From Caloranaerobacter sp. TR13 (GTDB taxonomy: Bacteria > Bacillota > Clostridia > Tissierellales > Thermohalobacteraceae), in assembly GCF_001316435.1 (NCBI RefSeq), contig NZ_JXLL01000005.1, positions 46,642 to 110,641 on the forward strand: DNA of 64,000 nucleotides. Direction: 5' to 3'. This document shows, piece by piece, positions 25,595 to 33,450 of this stretch. A program made the position numbers and the translations under genes. How positions within the stretch are numbered: position 1 is the stretch's first letter; the number at the start of each line of letters is the position of its first letter. The notes beneath the pieces are model-generated. The model had not been told where the DNA came from. It worked only from the letters and a program-made list of their open reading frames with translations, and ran no database searches.

Positions 25595-25829
25595 AGCACA
25601 CCTCCTTATGCTAAAAAAACCTTCCGTAAAATACGGAAGGTTTTTACATACACTAGTCAAAAGCCTATTTCTATCATCTATCGTACTAAGAAATGACATA
25701 TAATAAATGTCTCTAGGCACTATGAAAATCGTGTTATGATTCCTTCCCCTTTTACTCGGAAAATCCTCGTAATTAGGTTGGATTTTTATTTATCCACCAT
25801 GACGGAAAACCATCATAGCAGAATCATTT
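25595..25829 (-). promoter_or_regulatory. Structured leader with intrinsic terminator, candidate riboswitch/attenuator
   Basis: Reading the minus strand, ATGATTC pairs with GAATCAT to close a multi-branch region containing three hairpins: ATGATGG/CCGTCAT (one G-U), TGGAT/ATCCA, and TTACGAGGA/TCCGAGTAA with a symmetric GA/GA internal loop. A second imperfect domain with GACAT/ATGTC follows. Then comes a strong terminator (CCTTCCGTA/TACGGAAGG, seven T) about 18 bases before the start codon. GGGGAAGG in the first domain could pair with CCTTCC of the terminator and act as antiterminator. I do not recognise a known class. Confidence 0.55.
25613..25645 (-). terminator. Intrinsic terminator within the TM1266/hydG leader
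   Basis: CCTTCCGTA pairs with TACGGAAGG around a 3-base loop; seven T residues follow on the minus strand, then GCATAAGGAGGTG and the start codon. Its place upstream of the gene, not after one, points to attenuation. Confidence 0.85.
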
Positions 25830-25835
25830 GTCATT

Positions 25836-25864
25836 ATTATAACAAATATGCAGACTGTTGTCTA
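25836..25864 (-). promoter_or_regulatory. Sigma-A-type promoter of the TM1266-hydG unit
   Basis: On the minus strand TAGACA and TATAAT are separated by 17 bases. The predicted start site gives a leader of roughly 235 bases. Confidence 0.65.
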
Positions 25865-25921
25865 TATATTCGAATAATTTATAACATACTACAAAAAATT
25901 AACTTAAATTATTAAAAGAAC

Positions 25922-26392
25922 TTATTTAACATTATACATTCCATGGCTATTCATATAATCGAAAAGTTCTTTTCCATGGTGTTGCTCATCTTTTTGTATA
26001 TGTTGAAGTGCTTGCCTAATAGTTGGATTTGCACATTCGAATATTACAGTATCATAAGTTCCTGATACATGTTTTTCAGTAGCCAATAGATCGCTACATA
26101 AAACTTTATCTGCAAGATTATTCATAGTGCTTTGAGGACTAGTTTGTTGTATTTGGCCTCCTTGAGGCATAGGTTGATTTGGTTGTGGGTGATTAAGGTT
26201 AGGCTGTTGACCATTAAGTATTTGATTAATAATGTCATAATGATGTTGTTCCTCGGTCGCAATTTTATTAAATAACTGTTTTAATTGTGGATCTTGTGCT
26301 TGATTAGCATAATTTTGATATTTTTTTACGCATATTTCTTCTTGATTTTTTTGGTCTTCTAAAAGCATTCTTTCTTTTTGACTAATTTGCAT
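25922..26392 (-). CDS. CotF-like spore coat / ferritin-like protein
   Basis: A 156-residue protein. The N-terminal helices (QKERMLLEDQKNQEE, TEEQHHYDIINQIL) and C-terminal helices (DLLATEKHVSGTYD, KDEQHHGKELFDYM) form the four-helix CotF type. They are joined by a Pro/Gln/Asn-rich linker at about residues 60-90. EEQHH and DEQHH resemble carboxylate-His metal motifs. The family is typical of spore-forming Firmicutes and is often annotated as spore coat protein. The ATG follows AAGGAGGTGG. It is a single-gene unit. Confidence 0.8.
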   Translation of the reverse strand: MQISQKERMLLEDQKNQEEICVKKYQNYANQAQDPQLKQLFNKIATEEQHHYDIINQILNGQQPNLNHPQPNQPMPQGGQIQQTSPQSTMNNLADKVLCSDLLATEKHVSGTYDTVIFECANPTIRQALQHIQKDEQHHGKELFDYMNSHGMYNVK

Positions 26393-26559
26393 TAAACCAC
26401 CTCCTTGAGTTATTTTTTACAACATATAAAGTTATTATTCATAAGTATTCAGCATTTATTCTCATGTTTAATAGTGTGCTTTTGATTAAATTATTGCAAT
26501 TAATTACTATAAATAATTTTTATTTAAATAAGATTAAGTATAAAAAAACTCAATTTGTA

Positions 26560-26578
26560 AAAGTAATATGATTACTTT
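26560..26578 (+). promoter_or_regulatory. Palindrome upstream of the PHP/ABC operon
   Basis: AAAGTAAT and ATTACTTT are perfect 8-base arms around ATG, about 30 bases before the first start codon. It could be an operator for a dimeric repressor or a small hairpin. The regulator is not identifiable. Confidence 0.4.
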
Positions 26579-26608
26579 AAAATGTCCATGTTGGAAGGGT
26601 GATGTATT

Positions 26609-27253
26609 GTGCTGATAGATATACATATACATACTAAAGAATATTCGTCATGTAGCGATATTGAATTAGAAGAGGCTATTGTAAAGGCAAAGTCTATTGG
26701 ACTTGATGGGATTTGTATTACAGATCATGAAAGTAAAGATATAACTTATAAAGCAATAGAATTGTCTAGGAAACATGATTTTTTAGTTATTGTTGGTGTA
26801 GAGATTTTAACTTATGAAGGAGATTTGTTAGTTTTTGGGTTGGAAGAAGTTCCAAAACAAAAAATGAGTGCAAATGAATTGATTTCATTAGTTTCAAAAG
26901 CAGGTGGTATTGCAATTAGTGCTCATCCTTATAGAGATAATGGACGAGGTATGGGTGATAATATAAGAAGGTTAGGCAGATTATCAGGGATAGAGGTTTT
27001 CAATGGCAATACAGAATTATTTCAAAATATTAAAGCTTTTGATTTAGCAAAAGAGTTAAGCTTGCCTTGTTTAGGTGGTAGTGATGCTCATAAACTTGAA
27101 AGAATAGGAAGATATGCTACTTTGTTTCCTGATGGAATAAGAGATGAAAAAGATTTAATTGATGCTATTAAACACAGGAAAGTTTCACCTGTGAAATGTG
27201 TAGATATAAACAGTTTTCAAGAGATTAAATTTTTGAAGGAGGAAAGGATATGA
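26609..27253 (+). CDS. PHP-domain phosphoesterase
   Basis: A 214-residue protein with the polymerase-and-histidinol-phosphatase fold. Metal motifs are IDIHIHT (residues 3-9), ITDHE (near 39), AHPYRD (near 110) and GSDAHKLERIG (near 168). Such stand-alone proteins hydrolyse small phosphate esters. Starts at GTG after GGAAGGGTGATG. It overlaps the ABC-transporter binding-protein gene by 4 bases (ATGA), so a coupled role is likely: processing a phosphorylated ligand brought in by the transporter, or removing phosphate from it (inference). Confidence 0.88.
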   Translation: MLIDIHIHTKEYSSCSDIELEEAIVKAKSIGLDGICITDHESKDITYKAIELSRKHDFLVIVGVEILTYEGDLLVFGLEEVPKQKMSANELISLVSKAGGIAISAHPYRDNGRGMGDNIRRLGRLSGIEVFNGNTELFQNIKAFDLAKELSLPCLGGSDAHKLERIGRYATLFPDGIRDEKDLIDAIKHRKVSPVKCVDINSFQEIKFLKEERI

Positions 27254-28290
27254 AGAAAAGCCTATCATTAATTCTAATTATCGCAATGTTATCTTTGCTT
27301 GTTATTGGTTGTGGTACTAATAGTGAGAAAGCAACTAATACTGAAACAAATGCAAGTACAAATTCTCTAAAAGGTACAACTATTAAGGTGTTTGCTGCTT
27401 ATGGTGGCAAGGATCAGATTTTTTCAGAATTTGAAAAGGATACAGGTATAAAAGTTGAGTATTTAGGGATGTCTTCAGGTGAAGTTTTAGCACGTATTAG
27501 AGCAGAAAAAGGTAAGCCGTTAGCAGATGTATGGTTTGGTGGTGGAGTAGACAGTTTTATAGCTGCTAAAAACGACGGGTTATTAGAAAAATATGTATCT
27601 AAAGAAGCAGAAAAGGTTCCTGTTCAATTTAAAGACAAAGATGGATATTGGACTGGAGTTTCTTTAGTAACAGTTAACTTTATAGTTAATGAACAAGTAA
27701 GTAAAGAAAAAGGCATTGAAATACCTCAAAAATGGACGGACTTATTAAAACCAGAATTTAAAGATGAGATATTAATGTCTAATCCGTCAATATCAGGTAC
27801 AGCTTATACTATATTAAGTTGCATTTTACAAACAATGGGGAAAGAAAAAGGTTGGGCATATTTAGAAGAGTTAGATAAAAACATACCATATTATGCAAAG
27901 AGAGGTAGTGAACCTCCAAAGAAAGCAGCTTTAGGAGAAGTTATAGTTGGATTAGCTCCTGATACAGGTGAAAAACTAAAAGCGGAGGGATATCCAATAG
28001 TATCAGTATTTCCTAAGGATGGGACTCCATGGTGGCCATCTCCAGTTGCAATATTAAAAGGAGCTGAAAACTTAGAAGGAGCCAAGGCATTTGTTGATTG
28101 GTGTTTATCTGAGAAAGGCCAAAAAGTACTAAGAGATAATTGTCCTAGGGTACCTACAAGAGAAGGTATAGAGTTACCTGAAGTATTGAAAGGGATTAAA
28201 GATGCTAAATTAATGGATATAAACTTTGAAGTTGCTGGAAAAGAGAGGGATTCTATTGTTGAAGAATGGAAACAAAGATTTGGCAACTAG
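27250..28290 (+). CDS. Iron(III)-type ABC transporter substrate-binding lipoprotein
   Basis: A 346-residue lipoprotein. Its signal peptide ends in the lipobox VIGC (Cys at about residue 21). The mature part resembles AfuA/FbpA-type type-II periplasmic binding proteins: TIKVFAAYGGKDQIFSEFEKDTGI, ADVWFGGGVDSF, GLAPDTGEKL and the C-terminal AKAFVDWCLSEKGQ. This family carries ferric iron but also phosphonates or spermidine-like ligands; the exact substrate cannot be read from sequence. A strong hairpin follows the stop codon within the start of the permease gene. Confidence 0.85.
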   Translation: MKKSLSLILIIAMLSLLVIGCGTNSEKATNTETNASTNSLKGTTIKVFAAYGGKDQIFSEFEKDTGIKVEYLGMSSGEVLARIRAEKGKPLADVWFGGGVDSFIAAKNDGLLEKYVSKEAEKVPVQFKDKDGYWTGVSLVTVNFIVNEQVSKEKGIEIPQKWTDLLKPEFKDEILMSNPSISGTAYTILSCILQTMGKEKGWAYLEELDKNIPYYAKRGSEPPKKAALGEVIVGLAPDTGEKLKAEGYPIVSVFPKDGTPWWPSPVAILKGAENLEGAKAFVDWCLSEKGQKVLRDNCPRVPTREGIELPEVLKGIKDAKLMDINFEVAGKERDSIVEEWKQRFGN

Positions 28291-29992
28291 ATATTCTGGG
28301 GTATCTAAATTAGATACCCCATTTCATAATTTTTTTAGAATAGCTATTTATCTGCTAGTAATTAGTGGATTATTAATTTTTATACTTTGGCCTATAGTAG
28401 CTGTATTATTTGAAAGTGTTTATTATAATGGAATATTAGATCTTAGCAATTATAAACAAATATTCACAGAAAATAGGCAGCTATTAATTAATAGTTTGTT
28501 TATTGCGTTACTTTCGACTTTACTAGCTGTATTTTTAGGTTTATGTATAGCTTTATTTATAACACATTCAAATAATAGAGGGAAAAGAGTAGTTTTTTCT
28601 ATATTATTGTTGACGATGATTTCTCCTCCATTTGTTTCTTCATTAGCATATATAATGCTATTTGGCAAAAGAGGTATAATAACTTATAAATTGCTTGGCT
28701 TATCTGTAAATCCATATGGATGGCATGGTATTGTATTGATGCAATCTATAGGGTTTACTTCTTTAGCGGCTTTGTTGATTATTGGTGTTTTAAGAGGGAT
28801 TGATAGAAGTCTTGAACAGGCATCAATGGATCTGGGAGCTAGTAGTTTTCAAACATTAATGAAAGTAACTATACCATTAGCTAAGCCAGGAATTATAGCT
28901 ACTGTATTGCTTGTTTTTATAAGGTCTCTTTCTGATTTTGGTACACCGATTATTATTGGAGGAGGATTTAGCGTATTAGCAACAGAGGCATATTTAAATG
29001 TTATTGGGCTATATAATATGCCAAAGGCTGCTGCTATGAGTACATTACTTCTATTACCTGCGTTAGTAATATTTATTGTTTATCGTTTTATTATGGGTAA
29101 GTCACAGTTTTTTTCAACAAAAACTGTTAGTTTGGGAGATCGTGAGATAAAATTATCTAGATGGATTAATATTTTTTTAGCTGTAATTACTTGGTCCTTT
29201 GTAATACTAATGGTGTTAAAATATTTAACTATTTTTTATGGTGCTTTTGCCAAGACTTGGGGAGTAGATTTTTCTCTAAGTTTAAGACATGTGAAGGCAT
29301 TAAATATTAGGAGATTAAATAGTTTTGTTCGCAGTCTTAAATATTCTCTGATTGCTGGGTTGTTAGGTAGTGCTGTAGGAATACTTATATCATATATTAC
29401 TGAAAGAAAAAAGATTATTGGTTGGCAGATGATAGATTTTATTGCAACATTACCATTTATGATACCAGGTACTTTTTTTGGTATAGGTTATATATTAGCT
29501 TTTCATGATTATCCTTTAGCTTTTACAGGAACTGCTTTTATCGTTGTAGTCAATTGTATTTATCGTCAGCTACCTATAGGGACAAAAGCTGGAACAGCGG
29601 TTTTAAGTCAGTTAAATCCCGAATTGGAATACAGCGCAATGGATTTGGGAGCACGAGAACTTCACGTTCTTAAAGATATTATTATGCCAGCTGTTAAGCC
29701 TGCGTTTTTAGTAAGTTTTATAAATACTTTTACTGCAACTATGACAACAATCGGAGCAATTATTTTTCTTGTTTCACCTGAATCTAAAGTTGCAACTGTA
29801 GAGATGTTTGATGCTATTAAGAATGGAGACATTGGACTTGGGGCTGTTTTTGCTAATTTGATTATTATTTCTGTATTAATAATAAATATTAGCTTTTCTT
29901 GGTTGGTTTTAAAGAAAAAGAAAAATTCTTACAGTAGTAATGGGGGGACGCAGTATGTATCTACAATTGAGACAATTAACCAAAGAGTTTGA
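28256..29992 (+). CDS. Iron(III)-type ABC transporter permease, fused two-domain
   Basis: A permease of about 578 residues with two repeated six-helix domains, as in FbpB/SfuB/ThiP. Each half carries an EAA-like loop: EQASMDLGASSFQTLMKVTIPLAKPG and EYSAMDLGARELHVLKDIIMPAVKP. No ATG fits; the TTG used follows GAGAGGGA by five bases and lies inside the upstream gene (35-base overlap), though neighbouring TTGs remain possible. A hairpin with a T-run sits in codons 15-27. ATPase and binding-protein genes flank it. Confidence 0.85.
   Translation: MLKNGNKDLATRYSGVSKLDTPFHNFFRIAIYLLVISGLLIFILWPIVAVLFESVYYNGILDLSNYKQIFTENRQLLINSLFIALLSTLLAVFLGLCIALFITHSNNRGKRVVFSILLLTMISPPFVSSLAYIMLFGKRGIITYKLLGLSVNPYGWHGIVLMQSIGFTSLAALLIIGVLRGIDRSLEQASMDLGASSFQTLMKVTIPLAKPGIIATVLLVFIRSLSDFGTPIIIGGGFSVLATEAYLNVIGLYNMPKAAAMSTLLLLPALVIFIVYRFIMGKSQFFSTKTVSLGDREIKLSRWINIFLAVITWSFVILMVLKYLTIFYGAFAKTWGVDFSLSLRHVKALNIRRLNSFVRSLKYSLIAGLLGSAVGILISYITERKKIIGWQMIDFIATLPFMIPGTFFGIGYILAFHDYPLAFTGTAFIVVVNCIYRQLPIGTKAGTAVLSQLNPELEYSAMDLGARELHVLKDIIMPAVKPAFLVSFINTFTATMTTIGAIIFLVSPESKVATVEMFDAIKNGDIGLGAVFANLIIISVLIINISFSWLVLKKKKNSYSSNGGTQYVSTIETINQRV
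28297..28337 (+). terminator. Terminator-like hairpin between binding-protein and permease genes
   Basis: GGGGTATCTA pairs with TAGATACCCC around a 3-base loop, followed ten bases later by seven T residues. It starts 7 bases after the binding-protein stop and lies inside the N-terminal codons of the permease frame. It may partially terminate or protect the 3' end of the binding-protein mRNA. Confidence 0.6.
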
Positions 29993-30911
29993 TTCAATTT
30001 ATGCTGTTAAAGATTTAAATTTAGACATTAATAAGGGAGAACTAGTTTCAATATTAGGGCCTAGTGGGTGTGGGAAAACCACGACATTAAAGATGATAGG
30101 TGGGTTTTTATCTCCTACTAAAGGTTCAATAATTCTTGATGATGTAGATATAACTAATTATCCTCCTAATAAAAGACCTACTTCAACTGTGTTTCAAAGC
30201 TATGCTCTTTTTCCGCACATGAATGTAATTCAGAATGTAATATATGGTTTGAAATATAAGGGGATTGGCAAAAAGGAAGCTTTATTAAAAGGAGAAAATA
30301 TGCTTGAAATAGTAGGGTTAAAACATTATAGCCATAAAGATATTTCACAATTAAGTGGAGGAGAGCAACAAAGAGTTGCTTTAGCAAGAGCTCTTATAAT
30401 GAATCCTAAAGTTTTATTATTAGATGAGCCTCTAAGTAATTTAGATGCAAAATTAAGGATTAAAATGAGAAATGAAATTAAGAATATACAGTTTCAATTA
30501 GGTATTACCATGCTATATGTAACTCATGATCAAGAAGAGGCTCTTAGTATTTCAGATAGAATTGTAATAATGAATAAAGGAAAAGTAGAACAAGTAGGAA
30601 CACCAAAAGATATTTATTGTCATCCTAAAAGTCAATTTGTAGCTGACTTTATAGGAAGGATTAATATAATAAAAGCTGAAAGTGGAGAAAAGATTATAGT
30701 TAGGCCAGAGAATGTTAAACTTTCTGAGCTAGATGGAAAATATCAAGGCTTAGTATTGCAGAAACAGTTTATGGGCGCATTTGTAACGTATTATGTAAAA
30801 GTTAAAAATAGTGTAATACAAGCTGATGTTTTAAGTAATAATGACAAGGAATGGTTTGTAGGAGAAAGTGTATATTTATCGTTTTTAGATGATGCAGCAA
30901 TAAAAAAATAG
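29955..30911 (+). CDS. Iron(III)-type ABC transporter ATP-binding protein
   Basis: A 318-residue ABC ATPase. Walker A is GPSGCGKT, the Q-loop VFQSYALFPHM, the signature LSGGEQQRVALARAL, Walker B VLLLDEPLSNLDAKLR, and the H-loop YVTHDQEEA. A C-terminal TOBE-like region follows from about residue 235 (IIVRPENVKL). It belongs to the FbpC/PotA/MalK class with regulatory domains. The ATG used follows GGGGGGA; the ATG 15 bases earlier overlaps that site. It overlaps the permease gene by 38 bases. Confidence 0.9.
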   Translation: MYLQLRQLTKEFDSIYAVKDLNLDINKGELVSILGPSGCGKTTTLKMIGGFLSPTKGSIILDDVDITNYPPNKRPTSTVFQSYALFPHMNVIQNVIYGLKYKGIGKKEALLKGENMLEIVGLKHYSHKDISQLSGGEQQRVALARALIMNPKVLLLDEPLSNLDAKLRIKMRNEIKNIQFQLGITMLYVTHDQEEALSISDRIVIMNKGKVEQVGTPKDIYCHPKSQFVADFIGRINIIKAESGEKIIVRPENVKLSELDGKYQGLVLQKQFMGAFVTYYVKVKNSVIQADVLSNNDKEWFVGESVYLSFLDDAAIKK

Positions 30912-30938
30912 CCCGACATAGTCAGGCTATATTTTTTT
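30909..30938. terminator. Bidirectional terminator
   Basis: TAGCC and GAC pair with GTC and GGCTA, followed by seven T residues; on the other strand it ends the transsulfuration gene, whose last codons lie within it. Confidence 0.7.
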
Positions 30939-32057
30939 AGAAGTTATATCTAAATCATTAATAATATCTTCAACGTCTTCAATACCTACTGAAAGTCTAA
31001 CTAATGTATCAGTTATACCAAGCTCAGCTCTAATCTCTGCTGGGATTGAAGCATGAGTCATTTTGGCAGGAACAGAAATTAAGCTTTCAATTCCTCCAAG
31101 ACTTTCTGCTAGTGTAATAACTTCTAAATTTGATAGTAGTTTATTTAGATATTCTTCATTAGCAACTTCGAATGAAATCATTCCACCAAATTTTTTCATT
31201 TGCATAAGTTCATTTTTATTTATGTCAATACCTGGATAATATATTTTCTTAACCCATTCTTGTTCTTTAAGCCACTTAACTATTTTTTCAGCATTTTCAC
31301 AGTGTCTATCCATACGTACATGAAGCGTCTTAATACCTTTAATTAAAAGCCAACTATCAAAAGGTCCAAGTATTGCACCTACTGAATTTTGAATAAAGTG
31401 CATTTTATCTCCAAGTTCTTCGTTATTTACGATAACTAAACCTGCAACTAAGTCACTATGGCCACCTAGGTACTTTGTTGCACTATGAATTACAATATCT
31501 GCTCCTAACTCAATAGGTTTTTGCAGATATGGAGTCATAAATGTATTATCAACAATAAGAAGTAAATTATTTTCTTTTGCTATTTTAGCAACCTGTTTAA
31601 TATCTGTTAATTTCATTAGAGGGTTTGTAGGTGTTTCTATATAGATAGCTTTTGTATTTTCTTTTATATATTTAGATATATTGTTTGTATCACTAGTATT
31701 AATAAAATCATATTCTAAACCAAAATTTTTAAAAACTTTATCTACAACTCTAAATGTTCCTCCATAAACATCGTCACTTAAAATTATATGGTCACCTGAT
31801 TTAAATAACATTAAAACTGAAGATATAGCTGCCATACCAGAACTAAATGCAAAACCTCTAAAACCACCTTCTAAATCTGAAATTAGTTTTTCTAAAGCTT
31901 CACGTGTTGGATTACCTGTTCTTGAGTACTCATATCCACTGTGCTGCCCAACTCTTTTTTGACGATATGTTGAAGTTTGATAAATAGGAACAGTAACTGC
32001 TCCTGTTTTTTCGTCTCCATCTATACCACCATGAATTACAAGCGAATTAAATTTCAT
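30927..32057 (-). CDS. Cystathionine gamma-lyase / gamma-synthase family PLP enzyme
   Basis: A 376-residue enzyme of transsulfuration. The PLP lysine is Lys195 in SATKYLGGHSD; FSSGMAAISSVLM and YEYSRTGNPTR are further family hallmarks. MccB (cystathionine gamma-lyase) and MetB (synthase) cannot be separated by eye. Linkage with luxS and a methyltransferase favours recycling of homocysteine to cysteine, as with mccB of Bacillus (inference). It starts one base after luxS ends, so the two are translated from one message. Confidence 0.88.
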   Translation of the reverse strand: MKFNSLVIHGGIDGDEKTGAVTVPIYQTSTYRQKRVGQHSGYEYSRTGNPTREALEKLISDLEGGFRGFAFSSGMAAISSVLMLFKSGDHIILSDDVYGGTFRVVDKVFKNFGLEYDFINTSDTNNISKYIKENTKAIYIETPTNPLMKLTDIKQVAKIAKENNLLLIVDNTFMTPYLQKPIELGADIVIHSATKYLGGHSDLVAGLVIVNNEELGDKMHFIQNSVGAILGPFDSWLLIKGIKTLHVRMDRHCENAEKIVKWLKEQEWVKKIYYPGIDINKNELMQMKKFGGMISFEVANEEYLNKLLSNLEVITLAESLGGIESLISVPAKMTHASIPAEIRAELGITDTLVRLSVGIEDVEDIINDLDITSKKI

Positions 32058-32058
32058 T

Positions 32059-32520
32059 TTATTCCTCCTTCATATATTTTTCTTTAAGGCCATTTAATAC
32101 TTGCTTAGAATATTCTTTAGCTCCAAATAGTGACATATCTCTATAATTCCCACATTGTATTGGATTTACTGCTGGAATTTCTTTAGCTAATAGAATTTTC
32201 TCTAAAGATTTTATAAGTGCAAGTGCTACTTCGTTTTCGTTTATTTCACCAACAATTATTAAATAAAAACCTGTTCGACATCCCATAGGAGATATGTCTA
32301 CAACATTATCAAGTTCTTCTCTAATAAAACCTGCTAATAAGTGTTCTATTGCATGAACAGCTCCTGTAGGTATTGCTTCAAGATTAGGCTGTGTAAATCT
32401 TAAATCAAACTTTGAAATACTGTCTCCTTTAGGTGTTGTAATAACTCCACATTTCCTTACATATGGAGCTTTTACTTTAGTATGGTCTAGCTTAAAGCTT
32501 TCAACAATTATATTTTCCAT
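32059..32520 (-). CDS. luxS: S-ribosylhomocysteine lyase LuxS
   Basis: A 153-residue iron/zinc enzyme that splits S-ribosylhomocysteine into homocysteine and the autoinducer-2 precursor. Metal ligands are His56 and His60 (HAIEH) with Cys123 (QCGNYRDMS), and the catalytic cysteine is Cys81 in MGCRTGFYL. The start is the ATG after AAAGGAGG; the frame is open a further 12 codons upstream, but that would overlap the ribosome binding site. Its job here is part of the activated-methyl cycle, linked to the methyltransferase upstream. A Pfs nucleosidase gene is not present. Confidence 0.95.
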   Translation of the reverse strand: MENIIVESFKLDHTKVKAPYVRKCGVITTPKGDSISKFDLRFTQPNLEAIPTGAVHAIEHLLAGFIREELDNVVDISPMGCRTGFYLIIVGEINENEVALALIKSLEKILLAKEIPAVNPIQCGNYRDMSLFGAKEYSKQVLNGLKEKYMKEE

Positions 32521-32522
32521 AT

Positions 32523-33170
32523 TTAATAACCTCCTTTTACAGCAGATATTACCCATACGTATTTATTCATCTTTTTTAATGAATAAGAGTAGTTTAATTC
32601 TTTAAATAGAACACATAAGTCATCTAATAGCTCGTAATATTCAGTTTTTAAGTCATTAAGAAGATTAAAACATTCATTTAATTCTACATATTTTAATAAG
32701 TTTTTTTTGTATTCAATGGATTCAAACATAGTATCGGCAATTACTATCTTTCCATTATTATTCAATTTTTTATCAAGATATTCTAAGGCTTTCTTTTTTT
32801 CATCATAAGTTAAATGGTGGAAAGCATATGAAGTAACTATTGCATCTACTTTTTTATCTATAGGTATTGATAAAAAATGTCCATCTAAGATATCTATATT
32901 TGGCAATTTTTCTTTAGCTATTTTTCTCATTTCTTTAGATGGTTCAATTCCAACTACATTTAAATTTTTTTCATAAAGCAATTTAGTTAAATTTCCAGTT
33001 CCTACACCTATTTCAACGATTATACCGTTTTTATCTGCAACTTCATCTGATATATATTTAAGAATATCTTCATAGTTTTGGAAAACTTCTACATATTCAT
33101 TATCAGTACCATATACAGTTTTATCATAAGATTTAGCCCATTCGTCAAATAATTTATTAAAGTCAGGCAT
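32523..33170 (-). CDS. Class I SAM-dependent methyltransferase, YrrT-like
   Basis: A 215-residue protein with the SAM motif I IVEIGVGTGNLTKLL (about residues 48-62), VVGIEPSKEM (motif post-I) and DAIVTSYAFHHL (motif II). It leads an operon with luxS and a cystathionine-lyase/synthase gene, the same neighbourhood in which YrrT occurs in bacilli. The methyl acceptor is unknown. Its ATG follows GAGGAGG. A sigma-A -10 element and two tandem TAGGAAT repeats lie upstream. Confidence 0.82.
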   Translation of the reverse strand: MPDFNKLFDEWAKSYDKTVYGTDNEYVEVFQNYEDILKYISDEVADKNGIIVEIGVGTGNLTKLLYEKNLNVVGIEPSKEMRKIAKEKLPNIDILDGHFLSIPIDKKVDAIVTSYAFHHLTYDEKKKALEYLDKKLNNNGKIVIADTMFESIEYKKNLLKYVELNECFNLLNDLKTEYYELLDDLCVLFKELNYSYSLKKMNKYVWVISAVKGGY

Positions 33171-33234
33171 ATTTAACCTCCTCTCAAATTAGAAATCACA
33201 ATGTTAATATATAAAATATATTAGTTTGATTTAT

Positions 33235-33277
33235 ATTATAACATAAATACTCAAAAACATATAGGAATAGTAGGAAT
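33235..33277 (-). promoter_or_regulatory. Promoter region with tandem repeats upstream of the luxS operon
   Basis: On the minus strand a TATAAT -10 element is preceded by a weak -35 region that overlaps two direct repeats, ATTCCTA, spaced nine bases start to start (TAGGAAT on the plus strand at 33262 and 33271). The layout suggests a repressor site. A CymR-like cysteine regulator is conceivable but is not established. Confidence 0.4.
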
Positions 33278-33450
33278 TAGTTTATCATATTTTTTTATTA
33301 GTTTCAATATATAACCAAATTTTTCCTATTAATAAAAATTATATTTTTTAAAATAGTTATAGAAAAAAACTATTAGATATTAATGCTTTTAACAAATATA
33401 ATAAATATGAAATGTCCGACTAAATCGATAGGGAAAGGTGGAAAAAACGA

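Noticed and set aside
25595..25720. 42-codon upstream extension of the TM1266-type frame
   Set aside because: It runs through a strong terminator hairpin and leader structure, has no ribosome binding site, and the conserved domain begins at the ATG after AGGAGGTG.
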